A stretch of DNA of 44,664 nt from Syntrophorhabdales bacterium (GTDB taxonomy: Bacteria; Desulfobacterota; Syntrophorhabdia; Syntrophorhabdales; WCHB1-27): positions 1-44,664 of the forward strand of contig DATKNH010000154.1 of the NCBI GenBank assembly GCA_035541455.1. The letters are read 5' to 3'. Positions 16,541-25,517 of the stretch are shown here, piece after piece (position 1 is the first letter of the stretch; each line of letters opens with the position of its first letter). The position numbers and the translations under genes are program-made. A model generated the notes under the pieces. The model saw only the letters and a program-made list of their open reading frames with translations, made no database searches and was not told where the DNA came from.

Positions 16541-17329
16541 ATGATCAGGTCTCTCTGGACGGCAGCAACAGGCATGGCAACGCAGCAGAAACATCTCGAC
16601 GTGATTTCCAATAACATCGCCAACGTCAATACAAACGGTTACAAGAGGAGCAGGGCAGACTTTCAGGAACTGATGTACCAGAACCTGCGCATGGCGGGCG
16701 TGCGTTCAGAGCAGGGAAACCAGGTACCGACGGGCATTCAGATCGGATTGGGCTCGATGCTGGCTTCTGTGCAAAAGCTGTTTACCCAAGGGGATTACCA
16801 GCAGACGCAAAACAGTCTCGACCTGGCGGTTGAGGGTATAGGCTTTTTCCAAATTACCCTTCCGACAGGTGATAAGGCCTACACAAGGTCCGGCTCCTTC
16901 AAAACAGACTCTCAGGGCCGGGTTGTGACGGCCGACGGGTACCTCTTCGAGCCGGCGTTGACCATACCGCAAGGTGCCACCGCAATTTCAATTGAAGTGG
17001 ACGGCACGGTTTCCGTCACGCTCCAGGGGCAGCCGAAACCGCAGCAGATAGGTAAAATCGAACTTGCGACCTTCCAGAACCAGGCGGGATTGGCTGCAAT
17101 CGGCAAGAACCTTTTTGTCGAAACAGACGCCAGCGGTACGCCTATTGTGGGCAGCCCGAACCTGAACGGCTTCGGAAGCATCAGACAAGGGTATCTCGAA
17201 ATGTCGAACGTGGACATTGTGCAGGAGATGGTTGATCTGATCATTGCTGAGCGCGCCTATGAAGTCAATTCGAAGGCGATACAGGCCGCGAACGACATGC
17301 TTCAGATTGCAAACAACGTGAGACGGTAG
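16541..17329 (+). CDS. flgG: Flagellar distal rod protein FlgG
   Basis: FlgG forms the distal rod that crosses the periplasm. The 262-residue product is the standard length and carries the FlgG hallmarks: [47 protein letters not shown], the central [24 protein letters not shown] motif and the C-terminal [33 protein letters not shown] helix. AAGGAGG lies just upstream of the ATG. It is three bases from flgA. Confidence 0.98.
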   Translation: MIRSLWTAATGMATQQKHLDVISNNIANVNTNGYKRSRADFQELMYQNLRMAGVRSEQGNQVPTGIQIGLGSMLASVQKLFTQGDYQQTQNSLDLAVEGIGFFQITLPTGDKAYTRSGSFKTDSQGRVVTADGYLFEPALTIPQGATAISIEVDGTVSVTLQGQPKPQQIGKIELATFQNQAGLAAIGKNLFVETDASGTPIVGSPNLNGFGSIRQGYLEMSNVDIVQEMVDLIIAERAYEVNSKAIQAANDMLQIANNVRR

Positions 17330-17332
17330 GAT

Positions 17333-18016
17333 ATGAAGTTGCGGGGATTGATTCTTGCAGTGATCTTTTTCGCGATATCAAGCACTGCCTGCCTGGCAGA
17401 GCAAATGACCGTTGAAAACAGGCTGGGCGGCCTTCTCAAAGAAGGTTATGACGCAAGGGATATACAGGTTAAGCTTGAAAGCGTTCCGGCTCATTTGAAA
17501 CAGGATGCGAAGGTGAGATCAGTGAGCATCTACACAATGCCTGACATAGGAGGGAAAGGGCTTGCGTTCGTGGAGTTTGAGGGAGAGGACCGGAAAGCAA
17601 GATCCTCCTACGTCCCCTTCAGAGTCTACGAAAAGAAGAAACTCTTCTATGCCAAGAGGGCCCTTCAGAGAGGCAGTTTTGTTTCGACTGACGACGTTGC
17701 GAGCAAAGAAGCGTACGTGAGCGATAGCGAACTGCTTTACCCCAAGGATGTGCAGGAACTGAGCAGCAAGGTACTAAAACGGGATGTCGCGCCGGGTACT
17801 GTGCTTACGACAGTTATGCTGGACAGTCCCCAGGTGGTCCGCAGAGGGGAAATGGTGACGATTGTCGCGGAGAACAGACAGTTGCTGGTGAAAGCAAAAG
17901 GAAAGGCCGAGGAGCCAGGAAGAGTGGGTGACAAAATCAGGGTAAAGAATCTTTCTTCGGAGCGGGAAATCGTTGGCAAAGTGGCGGGTGACGGCACCGT
18001 TATTGTGGAATTTTGA
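17333..18016 (+). CDS. flgA: Flagellar P-ring chaperone FlgA
   Basis: FlgA is a periplasmic chaperone for assembly of the FlgI P ring. The 227-residue product has a signal peptide (about 1-22, ending near CLAEQ), a variable N-terminal domain and the SAF-like C-terminal domain with RALQRGSFVSTDDVASKEAYVS, VLKRDVAPGTVLTTVML and VRRGEMVTIVAE. The ending GDKIRVKNLSSEREIVGKVAGDGTV is characteristic. It lies between flgG and flgH, the usual order. Confidence 0.95.
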   Translation: MKLRGLILAVIFFAISSTACLAEQMTVENRLGGLLKEGYDARDIQVKLESVPAHLKQDAKVRSVSIYTMPDIGGKGLAFVEFEGEDRKARSSYVPFRVYEKKKLFYAKRALQRGSFVSTDDVASKEAYVSDSELLYPKDVQELSSKVLKRDVAPGTVLTTVMLDSPQVVRRGEMVTIVAENRQLLVKAKGKAEEPGRVGDKIRVKNLSSEREIVGKVAGDGTVIVEF

Positions 18017-18023
18017 GGGAAGT

Positions 18024-18713
18024 ATGAAGACATTTTTCTTTGTGGCTACGATGGGTCTTGCTCTTGCTGGCTGTTTTCCTTTTGAACAGTCGCATATCAA
18101 AGACCAGCCATTTGTGCCTGACAATGTGTACAGGTACTCGACAATCAATAAACAACCGACAGGCAGCCTGTGGCCGGCAAGCTACAATGGCAACTTGTAT
18201 TTCGGGGATCACAGAGCCGGAGCCATGGGTGATCTCATCACGGTGAAAGTTGTAGAGGTGTCGGCGGCTTCGGAAAAGGCAACAACGGACACTGCTCGGT
18301 CGTCTGCCCAGGATTATGGCATCCCGTACTTCTTCGGATGGCCCGGGGCCAACCCTCCCCAGAACACGAATCCGGCTCACCTGATTCAGGCCAATTCGTC
18401 AAATACATTCGCCGGGACCGGTGAAACAACGAGAACCGGAAGCATAACGGCAACCGTGTCCGCAAAGGTTGTGGAAGTTTTTCCCAATGGCAATCTTGCC
18501 GTGGAAGGGAAGAGAGAGATTTACGTGAACAACGAAAAGAAGGAGATCCTGTTGCAGGGCATCGTTCGGCCCAAAGACATAGCCAGTGACAATTCTGTCC
18601 TTTCCACCCAGGTCGCAGATGCCAAGATCATTCTCACCGGCATTGGCGTCGTTAGTGAAAAGCAGAGGCCCGGCTGGTTCAGCAGGATACTGGACGGCAT
18701 CTGGCCCTTCTGA
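18024..18713 (+). CDS. flgH: Flagellar L-ring lipoprotein FlgH
   Basis: FlgH builds the outer-membrane L ring. The 229-residue product has a lipoprotein signal with lipobox LALAGC near residues 12-17, then the family blocks SLWPASYNGNLYFGDHRAGAMGDLITVKVVE and TGSITATVSAKVVEVFPNGNLAVEGKREIYVNNEKKEILLQGIVRP. The ATG at 18024 follows GAGGGA and gives the signal sequence; an upstream in-frame start would overlap flgA and bury it. Its presence shows that the host has an outer membrane. Confidence 0.96.
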   Translation: MKTFFFVATMGLALAGCFPFEQSHIKDQPFVPDNVYRYSTINKQPTGSLWPASYNGNLYFGDHRAGAMGDLITVKVVEVSAASEKATTDTARSSAQDYGIPYFFGWPGANPPQNTNPAHLIQANSSNTFAGTGETTRTGSITATVSAKVVEVFPNGNLAVEGKREIYVNNEKKEILLQGIVRPKDIASDNSVLSTQVADAKIILTGIGVVSEKQRPGWFSRILDGIWPF

Positions 18714-18720
18714 GCATGGC

Positions 18721-19830
18721 ATGAAGACGAGATCCTCAACGATAGTCATAGTAGTGGCGCTGGCGGCTCTCCTGTTCTGTTCATCCAGCGAGGCGGCACG
18801 GATAAAAGACCTCGCTTACATAAACGGTCTGCGGGCTAATCAGCTGATAGGGTATGGGCTCGTGGTCGGGCTTGAAAATACGGGTGACAGGGTCACCAAT
18901 ACGGTTTTCACGATACAATCTCTGACCAACATGCTGGAGAAGATGGGCATTCGGGTTGACCCGACCACCATAAGGGTGAACAATGTCGCCGCGGTGGCAG
19001 TGACCGCCGATCTCCCCCCGTTTGCCAGGATCGGCAACAAGATAGATGTCACGGTCTCTTCGATCGGTGACGCCAGGAGCCTCCAGAGTGGGACACTGCT
19101 CTTTGCTCCTCTACGCGGCGCCGATGGTGAAGTCTATGCTGTGGCGCAGGGTCCTGTGCTCCTCGGCGGCTATTCGGTCAACGCCCCAGGGGCGCAGATG
19201 CAGAAGAATGCGGTGACAACCGGCAGAGTGGTGAATGGCGCGACTATCGAGCGGGAGATCAACTATCAGGCAGTCAATAGCGATTCCGTCGTTATATCAC
19301 TCAGGTCACCTGATTTCACCACAGTCAAAAGGGTTACTGACCGCATCAACGAAGTGTTTCGTGGAAGTGCAGCCTCCAAGGACGGGGCAACGGTTGCGAT
19401 CGGTATTCCGTCGGAATTCAAGGTCAATCCTGTGGCCTTCATATCGGCGGTAGAGAATCTGGATGTTGATCCTGGTACCTTCAGCAAAATCGTGGTGAAC
19501 GAGCGGACAGGCACGGTCGTCATCGGAGAGAACGTGAAGATCCAGACCGTAGCCGTTTCACATGGGAATATCAGCATACAGGTGAAGGAGCAACCGCAGG
19601 TAAGCCAGCCTATGCCGTTTTCGGAGCGGGGCAGGACGGTTGTCACCCCAAATACACAGATGAAGGTGCAGGAGGAAAAGGGTAAGTTCTTTGTCATGGA
19701 CAGCGGCGTCACAATCCGCGACCTGGTGACGGCTCTCAATGCACTGGGTGTCTCTGCGCGCGACGTGATTTCTATCCTGCAGGGGGTCAAGGCTGCGGGA
19801 GCTTTACATGCGGAACTGGAGGTCCTGTAA
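18721..19830 (+). CDS. flgI: Flagellar P-ring protein FlgI
   Basis: FlgI forms the periplasmic P ring around the rod. The 369-residue product has a signal peptide (about 1-24, ending SSEAARIKDLA), then the highly conserved YINGLRANQLIGYGLVVGLENTGD segment, the MLEKMGIRVDPTTIRVNNVAAVAVTADLP block and the C-terminal TIRDLVTALNALGVSARDVISILQ. I chose the ATG at 18721, seven bases after the flgH stop, because it yields the signal sequence and the usual length. Its stop overlaps the flgJ start (TAATG). Confidence 0.97.
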   Translation: MKTRSSTIVIVVALAALLFCSSSEAARIKDLAYINGLRANQLIGYGLVVGLENTGDRVTNTVFTIQSLTNMLEKMGIRVDPTTIRVNNVAAVAVTADLPPFARIGNKIDVTVSSIGDARSLQSGTLLFAPLRGADGEVYAVAQGPVLLGGYSVNAPGAQMQKNAVTTGRVVNGATIEREINYQAVNSDSVVISLRSPDFTTVKRVTDRINEVFRGSAASKDGATVAIGIPSEFKVNPVAFISAVENLDVDPGTFSKIVVNERTGTVVIGENVKIQTVAVSHGNISIQVKEQPQVSQPMPFSERGRTVVTPNTQMKVQEEKGKFFVMDSGVTIRDLVTALNALGVSARDVISILQGVKAAGALHAELEVL

Positions 19831-20156
19831 TGAAGATACCTGACCAGAGCCTTTTTCTTCAGGAAAATGCCCTGAAGGGCATTAAAGGGAAAAACACCAA
19901 GGACCTCAAATCAGCCTGCGAGGGATTTGAAGCCTACCTCGTATCGACTATGCTCAACCAGCTTCACAAGACCGCTGATTCTTCTGACAAGAGCCACGCG
20001 GAACAGACCTATTTTTCCATGTTCCATGACAAAGTGGCCGAGTTTGTGGCAAAGAAAGGAATCGGGATCAAGGATGCACTGATGCGCTATCTGGAACGCA
20101 ATCATACTGCGCAAATTAATACTAAAGTTCTAACGGAATCGGCCGATAATAAGTGA
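19830..20156 (+). CDS. flgJ: Single-domain FlgJ-type rod-binding protein
   Basis: This is the rod-capping half of FlgJ, needed to assemble the rod. The 108-residue product contains LKSACEGFEAYLVSTMLNQLH and EQTYFSMFHDKVAEFVAKKGIGIKDAL, which match the N-terminal domain. The muramidase domain of enterobacterial FlgJ is absent, as in many delta- and epsilon-type bacteria, so a separate wall-cutting enzyme is implied. The last ten codons overlap a sigma-28 promoter that drives flgM. Confidence 0.9.
   Translation: MKIPDQSLFLQENALKGIKGKNTKDLKSACEGFEAYLVSTMLNQLHKTADSSDKSHAEQTYFSMFHDKVAEFVAKKGIGIKDALMRYLERNHTAQINTKVLTESADNK
20123..20149 (+). promoter_or_regulatory. Sigma-28 promoter for flgMNKL inside the flgJ 3' end
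   Basis: TAAAGTTC (20123-20130), 11 bases, then GCCGATAA (20142-20149) matches the FliA consensus TAAAGTTT-N11-GCCGATAA at all but one position. The start should fall near 20157, some 20 bases before the flgM ATG. It lies within the coding end of flgJ. Confidence 0.88.
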
Positions 20157-20178
20157 AAGCAAAGAAAGGGAGGGGTCT

Positions 20179-20493
20179 ATGAAAATTGACAACAGCAACA
20201 AGGTGCAGGTGCTGGATCACCTCGTCAAGTCGGCCGATGCGAAACCTCCAAAGCAGGGTAGTGTCGGCCAGAAGGACAACGTACAGCAGTACACTGACAA
20301 AGTGGAACTCTCCGGCCGCAAGGCGGAAATCGATGATCTGAAAGCCAGGGTCCAGGCCGCTCCGGCGACAAGGCAGGAGAAGATAGACGCCATAAAAGAG
20401 GCGCTGGAGAACAACACTTACAGTGTCAAGGGCGAGGACATCGCCCGGTCGATTATAAAAAATCAGGTACTGGATGAAGCCCTGAAACCATGA
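20179..20493 (+). CDS. flgM: Anti-sigma-28 factor FlgM
   Basis: FlgM binds FliA and is exported once the hook is complete, releasing late gene expression. The 104-residue product has a polar, probably disordered N-terminal half and a C-terminal sigma-binding half with VELSGRKAEIDDLKARVQAAPATRQEKIDAIKEALENNTYSVKGEDIARSII. GGGAGG precedes the ATG. The gene sits behind a sigma-28 promoter, giving the usual negative autoregulatory loop. It overlaps flgN by four bases. Confidence 0.95.
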   Translation: MKIDNSNKVQVLDHLVKSADAKPPKQGSVGQKDNVQQYTDKVELSGRKAEIDDLKARVQAAPATRQEKIDAIKEALENNTYSVKGEDIARSIIKNQVLDEALKP

Positions 20494-20912
20494 GCGACCA
20501 GCTTCTGTTCGAATTGATGGGGACTCAACTCGGAGTCCTGAGGCAGTTCCTCCGGGTACTCACGGAAGAGCGCGACGCGATTATCTCCTTTTCTCTCGAA
20601 GGGATTGTGCGCGCCAACAATACCAAGGAGGAACTTCTCAAGAAACTCGAGTTCCTGGAAGCAGAACAGGAGCGAATGACGGTTGATGGTGCCACAACAG
20701 GTGCTCCTTCAAAGGAGTGGGCTCGCCTGCGCAAGGATTTCGAACAGACGCTAAGGGATGTGAGAGTCGCGCTGGAGAAGAACATGCGACTGCTCACTTT
20801 CTCTATGGATCACGTCAAGTCTTCGATTGAAAAGATGATCAGCTTTATCAATCGGTCATCATACGGAAGGCGTCGAGAAGCACTGTCCTTTGTCCTTTCG
20901 AAGGAAGTATAG
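20490..20912 (+). CDS. flgN: Flagellar export chaperone FlgN
   Basis: FlgN is the cytoplasmic chaperone for FlgK and FlgL. The 140-residue product is wholly helical with the family-like opening (LLFELMGTQLGVLRQFLRVLTEERDAIISFSLEGIVRANNTKEELLKKLEFLE). The sequence is poorly conserved in this family, so the call relies on size, helical character and its place between flgM and flgK. It ends one base before the flgK ATG. Confidence 0.9.
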   Translation: MSDQLLFELMGTQLGVLRQFLRVLTEERDAIISFSLEGIVRANNTKEELLKKLEFLEAEQERMTVDGATTGAPSKEWARLRKDFEQTLRDVRVALEKNMRLLTFSMDHVKSSIEKMISFINRSSYGRRREALSFVLSKEV

Positions 20913-22340
20913 ATGTCCGGCATCCGGTCTATTCTCGACATTGGCAAGACAGCGCTCTCAGCCAATGAGCTGGCCCTTCAGACCCTCTCTCACAACGTGG
21001 CGAATGTAGATACTCCCGGGTACTCGCGGGAAGAGACTGTGCTCCAGACAGCCACGCCAGAGCCTGCTGCCGCGGGCATGTTGGGCAATGGGGTACGGGT
21101 GGAACAGGTCAGGCGGTTTGTTGATAACTATCTCAACAATACCATAATGAACAAAAACACGGATCTGCAGTTTCAGAAGACCTCGGAACAGTATCTGGGG
21201 CAGATGGAAGCGATTCTCAATGAAGACAACTCGCAGCTCACGCAGAACTTGACTGGATTTTTCAATGCCTGGCAGGATCTTTCCACGGACCCCACGAGTG
21301 TCCCGGCCAGGGTCGCTCTTGAGGCGCAGGGCGAAAATTTCGCAGGGAGCGTACGTAGCGTGTATAGCGACTTGCGCGGGCTGCAAAATCAGGCCAACAA
21401 CAGCGTAGCTCAGGAAGTGGACAACATCAACAGAATGACAACCACGATCGCGAGCCTCAACCAGCGCATCTCAGAAGCTGGAAAGGATGGCCAGGCGAAT
21501 GACTACCTGGATCAGCGCACGGAGTTGCTCAAAGAGCTCTCTGGTGAACTGGGCATTGTCTCCTTCCAGGATGAGCAGGGTGATATCACTGTTCTGGCGG
21601 CCGATGGAAAGCCACTCGTCGACGGAAATATTCATTGGAATCTGAAGGTATCGGATCCGAATGCAACCGGATCCTTTTCGGTCAATTGGGAGGATTCCAA
21701 TGGTAAGCTGTCAGATATCACGTCTGACATACAAACCGGCACCCTTGGATCCCTTCTCTACGAGCGCGACGTGGATGCGCAAGGCTTCATCGACCAGCTC
21801 AATGCTCTGGCTCAAACAATCACCACTCAGGTGAACCAGATTCACCAGACCGGGTACAATCTGAATCAGACCACGGGCATCTCTTTCTTCAAGCCCCTCA
21901 CGCAGAATTTTGCTGCCGACATGGCGGTCAGTGACGATGTCAAGAATGATGTCAGTAATATCGCAGCCACTTCCTCCCTCGACCGACCGACCGATAATGA
22001 TGTCACTCTTAAGATTGCCGGATTGGCGGATGCCAGTCTGCCCTTCACTGCGGGGGGTACTACCACTCATGCGAAACCAGTGGATTTCGTCTCCGCAATA
22101 CTCAGTAGTGTAGGACAACTGACCAAGAATGCCCAGGACCTGGTGACCTACCAGACCAACACCATGAATGTCCTGACCCAGCAGCAGGCAGCTGTATCCG
22201 GCGTATCTCTCGATGAAGAAATCACAAACCTGATGCAGTACCAGCGGGCGTATCAGGCATCGGCGAAACTGATTTCAGGTGCAGACGACCTTATGGTCAC
22301 ATTGCTCGGGATGGTAGGTACCGCGAGTAGTGCGGCCTAA
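20913..22340 (+). CDS. flgK: Hook-associated protein 1 FlgK
   Basis: FlgK is the first hook-filament junction protein. The 475-residue product has the conserved N terminus (LDIGKTALSANELALQTLSHNVANVDTPGYSREETVLQ), the DNYLNNTIMNKNTDLQFQKTSEQYLGQMEAILNE coiled-coil segment, a variable middle and the C-terminal GVSLDEEITNLMQYQRAYQASAKLISGADDLMVTLLGMV helix. The length is typical. GAAGG precedes the ATG within the end of flgN. Confidence 0.97.
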   Translation: MSGIRSILDIGKTALSANELALQTLSHNVANVDTPGYSREETVLQTATPEPAAAGMLGNGVRVEQVRRFVDNYLNNTIMNKNTDLQFQKTSEQYLGQMEAILNEDNSQLTQNLTGFFNAWQDLSTDPTSVPARVALEAQGENFAGSVRSVYSDLRGLQNQANNSVAQEVDNINRMTTTIASLNQRISEAGKDGQANDYLDQRTELLKELSGELGIVSFQDEQGDITVLAADGKPLVDGNIHWNLKVSDPNATGSFSVNWEDSNGKLSDITSDIQTGTLGSLLYERDVDAQGFIDQLNALAQTITTQVNQIHQTGYNLNQTTGISFFKPLTQNFAADMAVSDDVKNDVSNIAATSSLDRPTDNDVTLKIAGLADASLPFTAGGTTTHAKPVDFVSAILSSVGQLTKNAQDLVTYQTNTMNVLTQQQAAVSGVSLDEEITNLMQYQRAYQASAKLISGADDLMVTLLGMVGTASSAA

Positions 22341-22362
22341 GATGGGAGTCATGGGAGCGTAG

Positions 22363-24834
22363 ATGCGAGTAACGAGTAAACTGGTCTTTGACCAGATGAA
22401 GAGCAACCTGCAGAGCGCCATCAGCGGGATCAACAAGATCCAGGGAGAGATATCTTCCGGGAAGAAAATAGAGCGTCCATCAGACGATCCGGTGATTTAC
22501 ACCAGAGCCACCCTGGTCGATGCGCAGAAGAGCTCAGACACGCAGCTCAATCGCAATCTTTCGAGCATCAAGACGCTCGGGACCATGTATGAGAATACGT
22601 TTAATAATGTCAACGACCTGCTCACCCAGGCAAAGCAGCTGGCCCTTACGTACGCGGATGACACCGTGTCTCCCGCTGATCGGCAAACAGGAGCGCAGGC
22701 GGTTGAGAATATCATCGAGCAGCTCGTAACGCTGGGCAACACCAAACTGAATAACACCTACATCTTTGGGGGCACAAAAGCAAACCAGCCCCCCTTCGGG
22801 CTGAACCCGGACTACTCGGTTGATTACAACGTGCGGCTGGGAGCCCGCCAGCCGGTAAATACCTATGTCGATGAGGGGGAGGTAGACACGACCGGATTCT
22901 CCGGCCAGGAGCTCTTTTACGACCAGAGCAAAGCGTTGTATGAAAACCCTGCCAACTCCTATAGGGGCGGTACGTTTAGTGACTCGAGTTACTTCGCCTT
23001 TGTGATCGACGCCAAGAATAATACCCTCTATCTCAACGGGTCTCCGGTCGTGCTTGATAACGGTACCTACCGTGGATCGGAGCTTGCCGGTGAGATCCAG
23101 TCAAAATTGGGTCCGGGGTACTATGTAACCTATGACAGTGCATCAGGCCGTTTTGCAATACAGAATCAGACCGGACAGCCGGTCACCTTCAACTGGTCTG
23201 ATGGGCGGTCAACTGCTGCAAAGACTCTAGGGTATGATCGTCTCGACTCGACTGTCAGCAATGGTGACAGTGACGTGAGCGATGTTGAGGCGGGAGGGGG
23301 TTCCATCCTCGTAAAGGTCACGCAGAACGGAAGCACCACGGGACCGCTGCAGGAGCGGGCGCGGTACAGGTACTCGCTGGATGGAGGCCAGACGTGGTCA
23401 GCCGAAGAGATGATAGCGAATTACGGACGGGCCACCACAGCCGCCGAGTTTGTGGTGGACTCATCGAATAATACGGTGTACGAGAATGGCTCTCCGGTGA
23501 ATCTCACTGCAGGGACGTACACCGGGGCAGCGCTGGCTACAGAGATAGCGACGCGGCTTAATGCGCTTCAAGCCGGGCACACGGTGACCTACGATCCTGC
23601 AACAATGAAGTTCACCATCACGAACGGAACCGGTAGCACAATCAATCTTAACTGGTCAAATCCTCTGGCCACCGCCGGTTCCCTGCTAGGGTTCAATGCA
23701 CAGGACCAAGGCCTTGTGACGGGAGTCAGCACCACGAGCGACGTTCAAGCGGGCCTTTCGATGGGCGCCATCATGCAAGTGGGTTACCAGGTTGATCCAA
23801 GCACGGACCAGCTTGTCGTTAATGACGGCGTGAGCGATCACACGATTACCCTGAACGCAGGAGTTTACGGTGGAGCCGGACTTGCTACAGAGGTCCAGAC
23901 AGAGCTGAACAACACGCTCGGTGCAGGCGCCTTCGCAGTATCTTTTGACGGAGTCACGAACAAGTTCACCGTACAGAATACAAGCGGAGGTACCACCTAC
24001 ACGCTGAAATGGTCCAGCGGCAGCACCACAGCAGGGGCGCTGTTGGGATTCGGTACTACGGATAGCGTGGTTGCACCGGGTGGCAGCGCCGTCAGCGACG
24101 TTGCGACTGATCCACGGAACACCATTTACGAAAACGGAGCGCCGGTAACGCTCGATGCAGGCACGTACACTGCCTCAGGTCTTGCCGCAGAGATTCAAGC
24201 TAAACTCGGCGCGGGTTTTCAGGCCTCGTACGACGAGACTTCCAGACAATTCAGCATCACCAACAATAGCGGAGTTCCTGTTATCTTCAATTGGTCTAAT
24301 CCCAGTACGACCCTGGGCGCTATGCTTGGTTTCGATAACCGCGACAGCACTGTTGCGAACGGAGAGAGTGCCCGGAGCACCTTCGACGCGGGCATGATGA
24401 TCAACGGGACGAACGGGGCTGACTCGATCAACAACCGGCTTAAGATAGCGTTCGGATCCAGCGGTTCTCTGATCAGCGGCGACAACTTTGTGATCAAAGA
24501 TCTGGACATATTCGGTTTCCTCAAGAATTTGAAAGAATCCCTGGAAAATAACAATACCACCGGGATCAAGAGTGCAATCCAGGACATGGACCTCAGTCTT
24601 GATGTGCTGAACAAAGACATCACCAAAGTCGGCATGTTCAACAGCAAAGTGGAGACGCTGACCCAGCAAAACACGAACCGGGACTATCTATATACCACGA
24701 TGATGTCGCCGATGACGGATGCAGACATCACGCAACTCACGACAGACCTCACGTCCTTGATGAACAGCTATCAAGCATTACTCTATTCTATGGCTAAGAT
24801 CCAGAATCTTTCAATCATGGATTACCTGAGGTGA
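22363..24834 (+). CDS. flgL: Oversized hook-associated protein 3 FlgL with four internal repeats
   Basis: FlgL is the second junction protein and the base on which flagellin polymerises. FlgL is usually about 300-400 residues; this one has 823. The N-terminal 150 residues are standard (MRVTSKLVFDQMKSNLQSAISGINKIQGEISSGKKIERPSDDP and TLGNTKLNNTYIFGGTKANQPPF), and the C-terminal 150 are also standard (TKVGMFNSKVETLTQQNTNRDYLYTTMMSPMTDADITQLTTDLTSLMNSYQALLYSMAKIQNLSIMDYLR). Between them are four related blocks of about 95-110 residues (211-312, 362-464, 472-581, 582-677). They are predicted to be exposed on the outer surface of the junction. No frameshift or base-composition break is evident. 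Confidence 0.93.
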   Translation: MRVTSKLVFDQMKSNLQSAISGINKIQGEISSGKKIERPSDDPVIYTRATLVDAQKSSDTQLNRNLSSIKTLGTMYENTFNNVNDLLTQAKQLALTYADDTVSPADRQTGAQAVENIIEQLVTLGNTKLNNTYIFGGTKANQPPFGLNPDYSVDYNVRLGARQPVNTYVDEGEVDTTGFSGQELFYDQSKALYENPANSYRGGTFSDSSYFAFVIDAKNNTLYLNGSPVVLDNGTYRGSELAGEIQSKLGPGYYVTYDSASGRFAIQNQTGQPVTFNWSDGRSTAAKTLGYDRLDSTVSNGDSDVSDVEAGGGSILVKVTQNGSTTGPLQERARYRYSLDGGQTWSAEEMIANYGRATTAAEFVVDSSNNTVYENGSPVNLTAGTYTGAALATEIATRLNALQAGHTVTYDPATMKFTITNGTGSTINLNWSNPLATAGSLLGFNAQDQGLVTGVSTTSDVQAGLSMGAIMQVGYQVDPSTDQLVVNDGVSDHTITLNAGVYGGAGLATEVQTELNNTLGAGAFAVSFDGVTNKFTVQNTSGGTTYTLKWSSGSTTAGALLGFGTTDSVVAPGGSAVSDVATDPRNTIYENGAPVTLDAGTYTASGLAAEIQAKLGAGFQASYDETSRQFSITNNSGVPVIFNWSNPSTTLGAMLGFDNRDSTVANGESARSTFDAGMMINGTNGADSINNRLKIAFGSSGSLISGDNFVIKDLDIFGFLKNLKESLENNNTTGIKSAIQDMDLSLDVLNKDITKVGMFNSKVETLTQQNTNRDYLYTTMMSPMTDADITQLTTDLTSLMNSYQALLYSMAKIQNLSIMDYLR
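22993..24393 (+). repeat. Four tandem protein-level repeats inside flgL
   Basis: Blocks at 22993-23298, 23446-23754, 23776-24105 and 24106-24393 each follow the same order: a D..NNT.Y.NG.PV strand pair, L.AGTYTG..LA.EIQ.KL, G..VTYD....F.I.N.SG, then a FNWS....TA..LLGF motif and an SDV.AG ending. They are similar in protein but diverged in DNA. The third has the least typical first strand. They probably arose by duplication of one domain. Confidence 0.85.
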
Positions 24835-24910
24835 CAGGATTGATGAGGCGAGGGAAGTATCGGAACCTGGTCAGCGTTTGAGATAGACAAAAAGAGGCGG
24901 TAAGGCACGG

Positions 24911-25135
24911 ATGCTCGTGTTGACAAGGAAGTCGGGAGAAGCCATAAACGTTGGAGATGAGATTACCGTTACCGTGTTAGAGGTCAGAGGCAATCAGGTC
25001 AGGCTAGGCATTCAAGCCCCCCACAACGTCATCATCCACCGTAAGGAACTTTACGAGAAAATTAAGAGCGAGAACCTCAGGTCGTTAGGGTTATCCATAG
25101 ATGACTTCAAGAAGATCAGAGAGGGGCTGCGATAA
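24911..25135 (+). CDS. csrA: Carbon storage regulator CsrA
   Basis: CsrA is a dimeric RNA-binding protein that blocks translation by binding GGA-containing hairpins. The 74-residue product has the conserved MLVLTRKSGEAINVGDEITVTVLEV strands and the RLGIQAPHNVIIHRKELYEKI end with the RNA-contacting arginine (residue 44). A 14-residue C-terminal extension follows. It sits directly before fliW (the stop abuts the next ATG). In bacteria with this pair FliW sequesters CsrA, and CsrA represses flagellin. Likely binding sites lie in the fliC leader at the end of the window. Confidence 0.97.
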   Translation: MLVLTRKSGEAINVGDEITVTVLEVRGNQVRLGIQAPHNVIIHRKELYEKIKSENLRSLGLSIDDFKKIREGLR

Positions 25136-25516
25136 ATGATGCTTTTCGAGACATCAAGGTTTGGACGGCTGGAGGTGGCTGAGGACAAAGTCATCATGTT
25201 TCCTGCCGGCCTTCTCGGTTTTCCTCACGTAAAGAGGTACGTGCTGCTTGACTACGAGGATACGCCCGTCAAATGGCTCCAGGCTGTCGATGACCCTGAT
25301 GTAGCATTCATCGTGATGCAGCCGACGCTGGTCGCTCAAGACTACAATCTTGCGCTGGATGATGCGACGCGTCACACGCTGAAACTCGAGACAGAAGAAG
25401 ACCTGGCAATACTGACGATCGTGCGTGTTGAGGAAGGTAAGCTTCTGGCCAATCTGAAAGGGCCGCTGCTGTTTAACTCTCGCCTCAAATTAGGCCTTCA
25501 AGCCGTGCTGGAGTAA
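25136..25516 (+). CDS. fliW: Flagellar assembly factor FliW
   Basis: FliW binds either flagellin or CsrA, so translation of flagellin follows its export. The 126-residue product has the typical opening (RFGRLEVAEDKVIMFPAGLLGFPHVKRYVLLDYEDTPVKWLQAVDDPDVAFIVMQP) and the LANLKGPLLFNSRLKLGLQAVL end. Two ATG codons begin the frame (25136 and 25139); either may be used. It is the last gene before the sigma-54 promoter of the sugar cluster. Confidence 0.97.
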   Translation: MMLFETSRFGRLEVAEDKVIMFPAGLLGFPHVKRYVLLDYEDTPVKWLQAVDDPDVAFIVMQPTLVAQDYNLALDDATRHTLKLETEEDLAILTIVRVEEGKLLANLKGPLLFNSRLKLGLQAVLE

Positions 25517-25517
25517 C

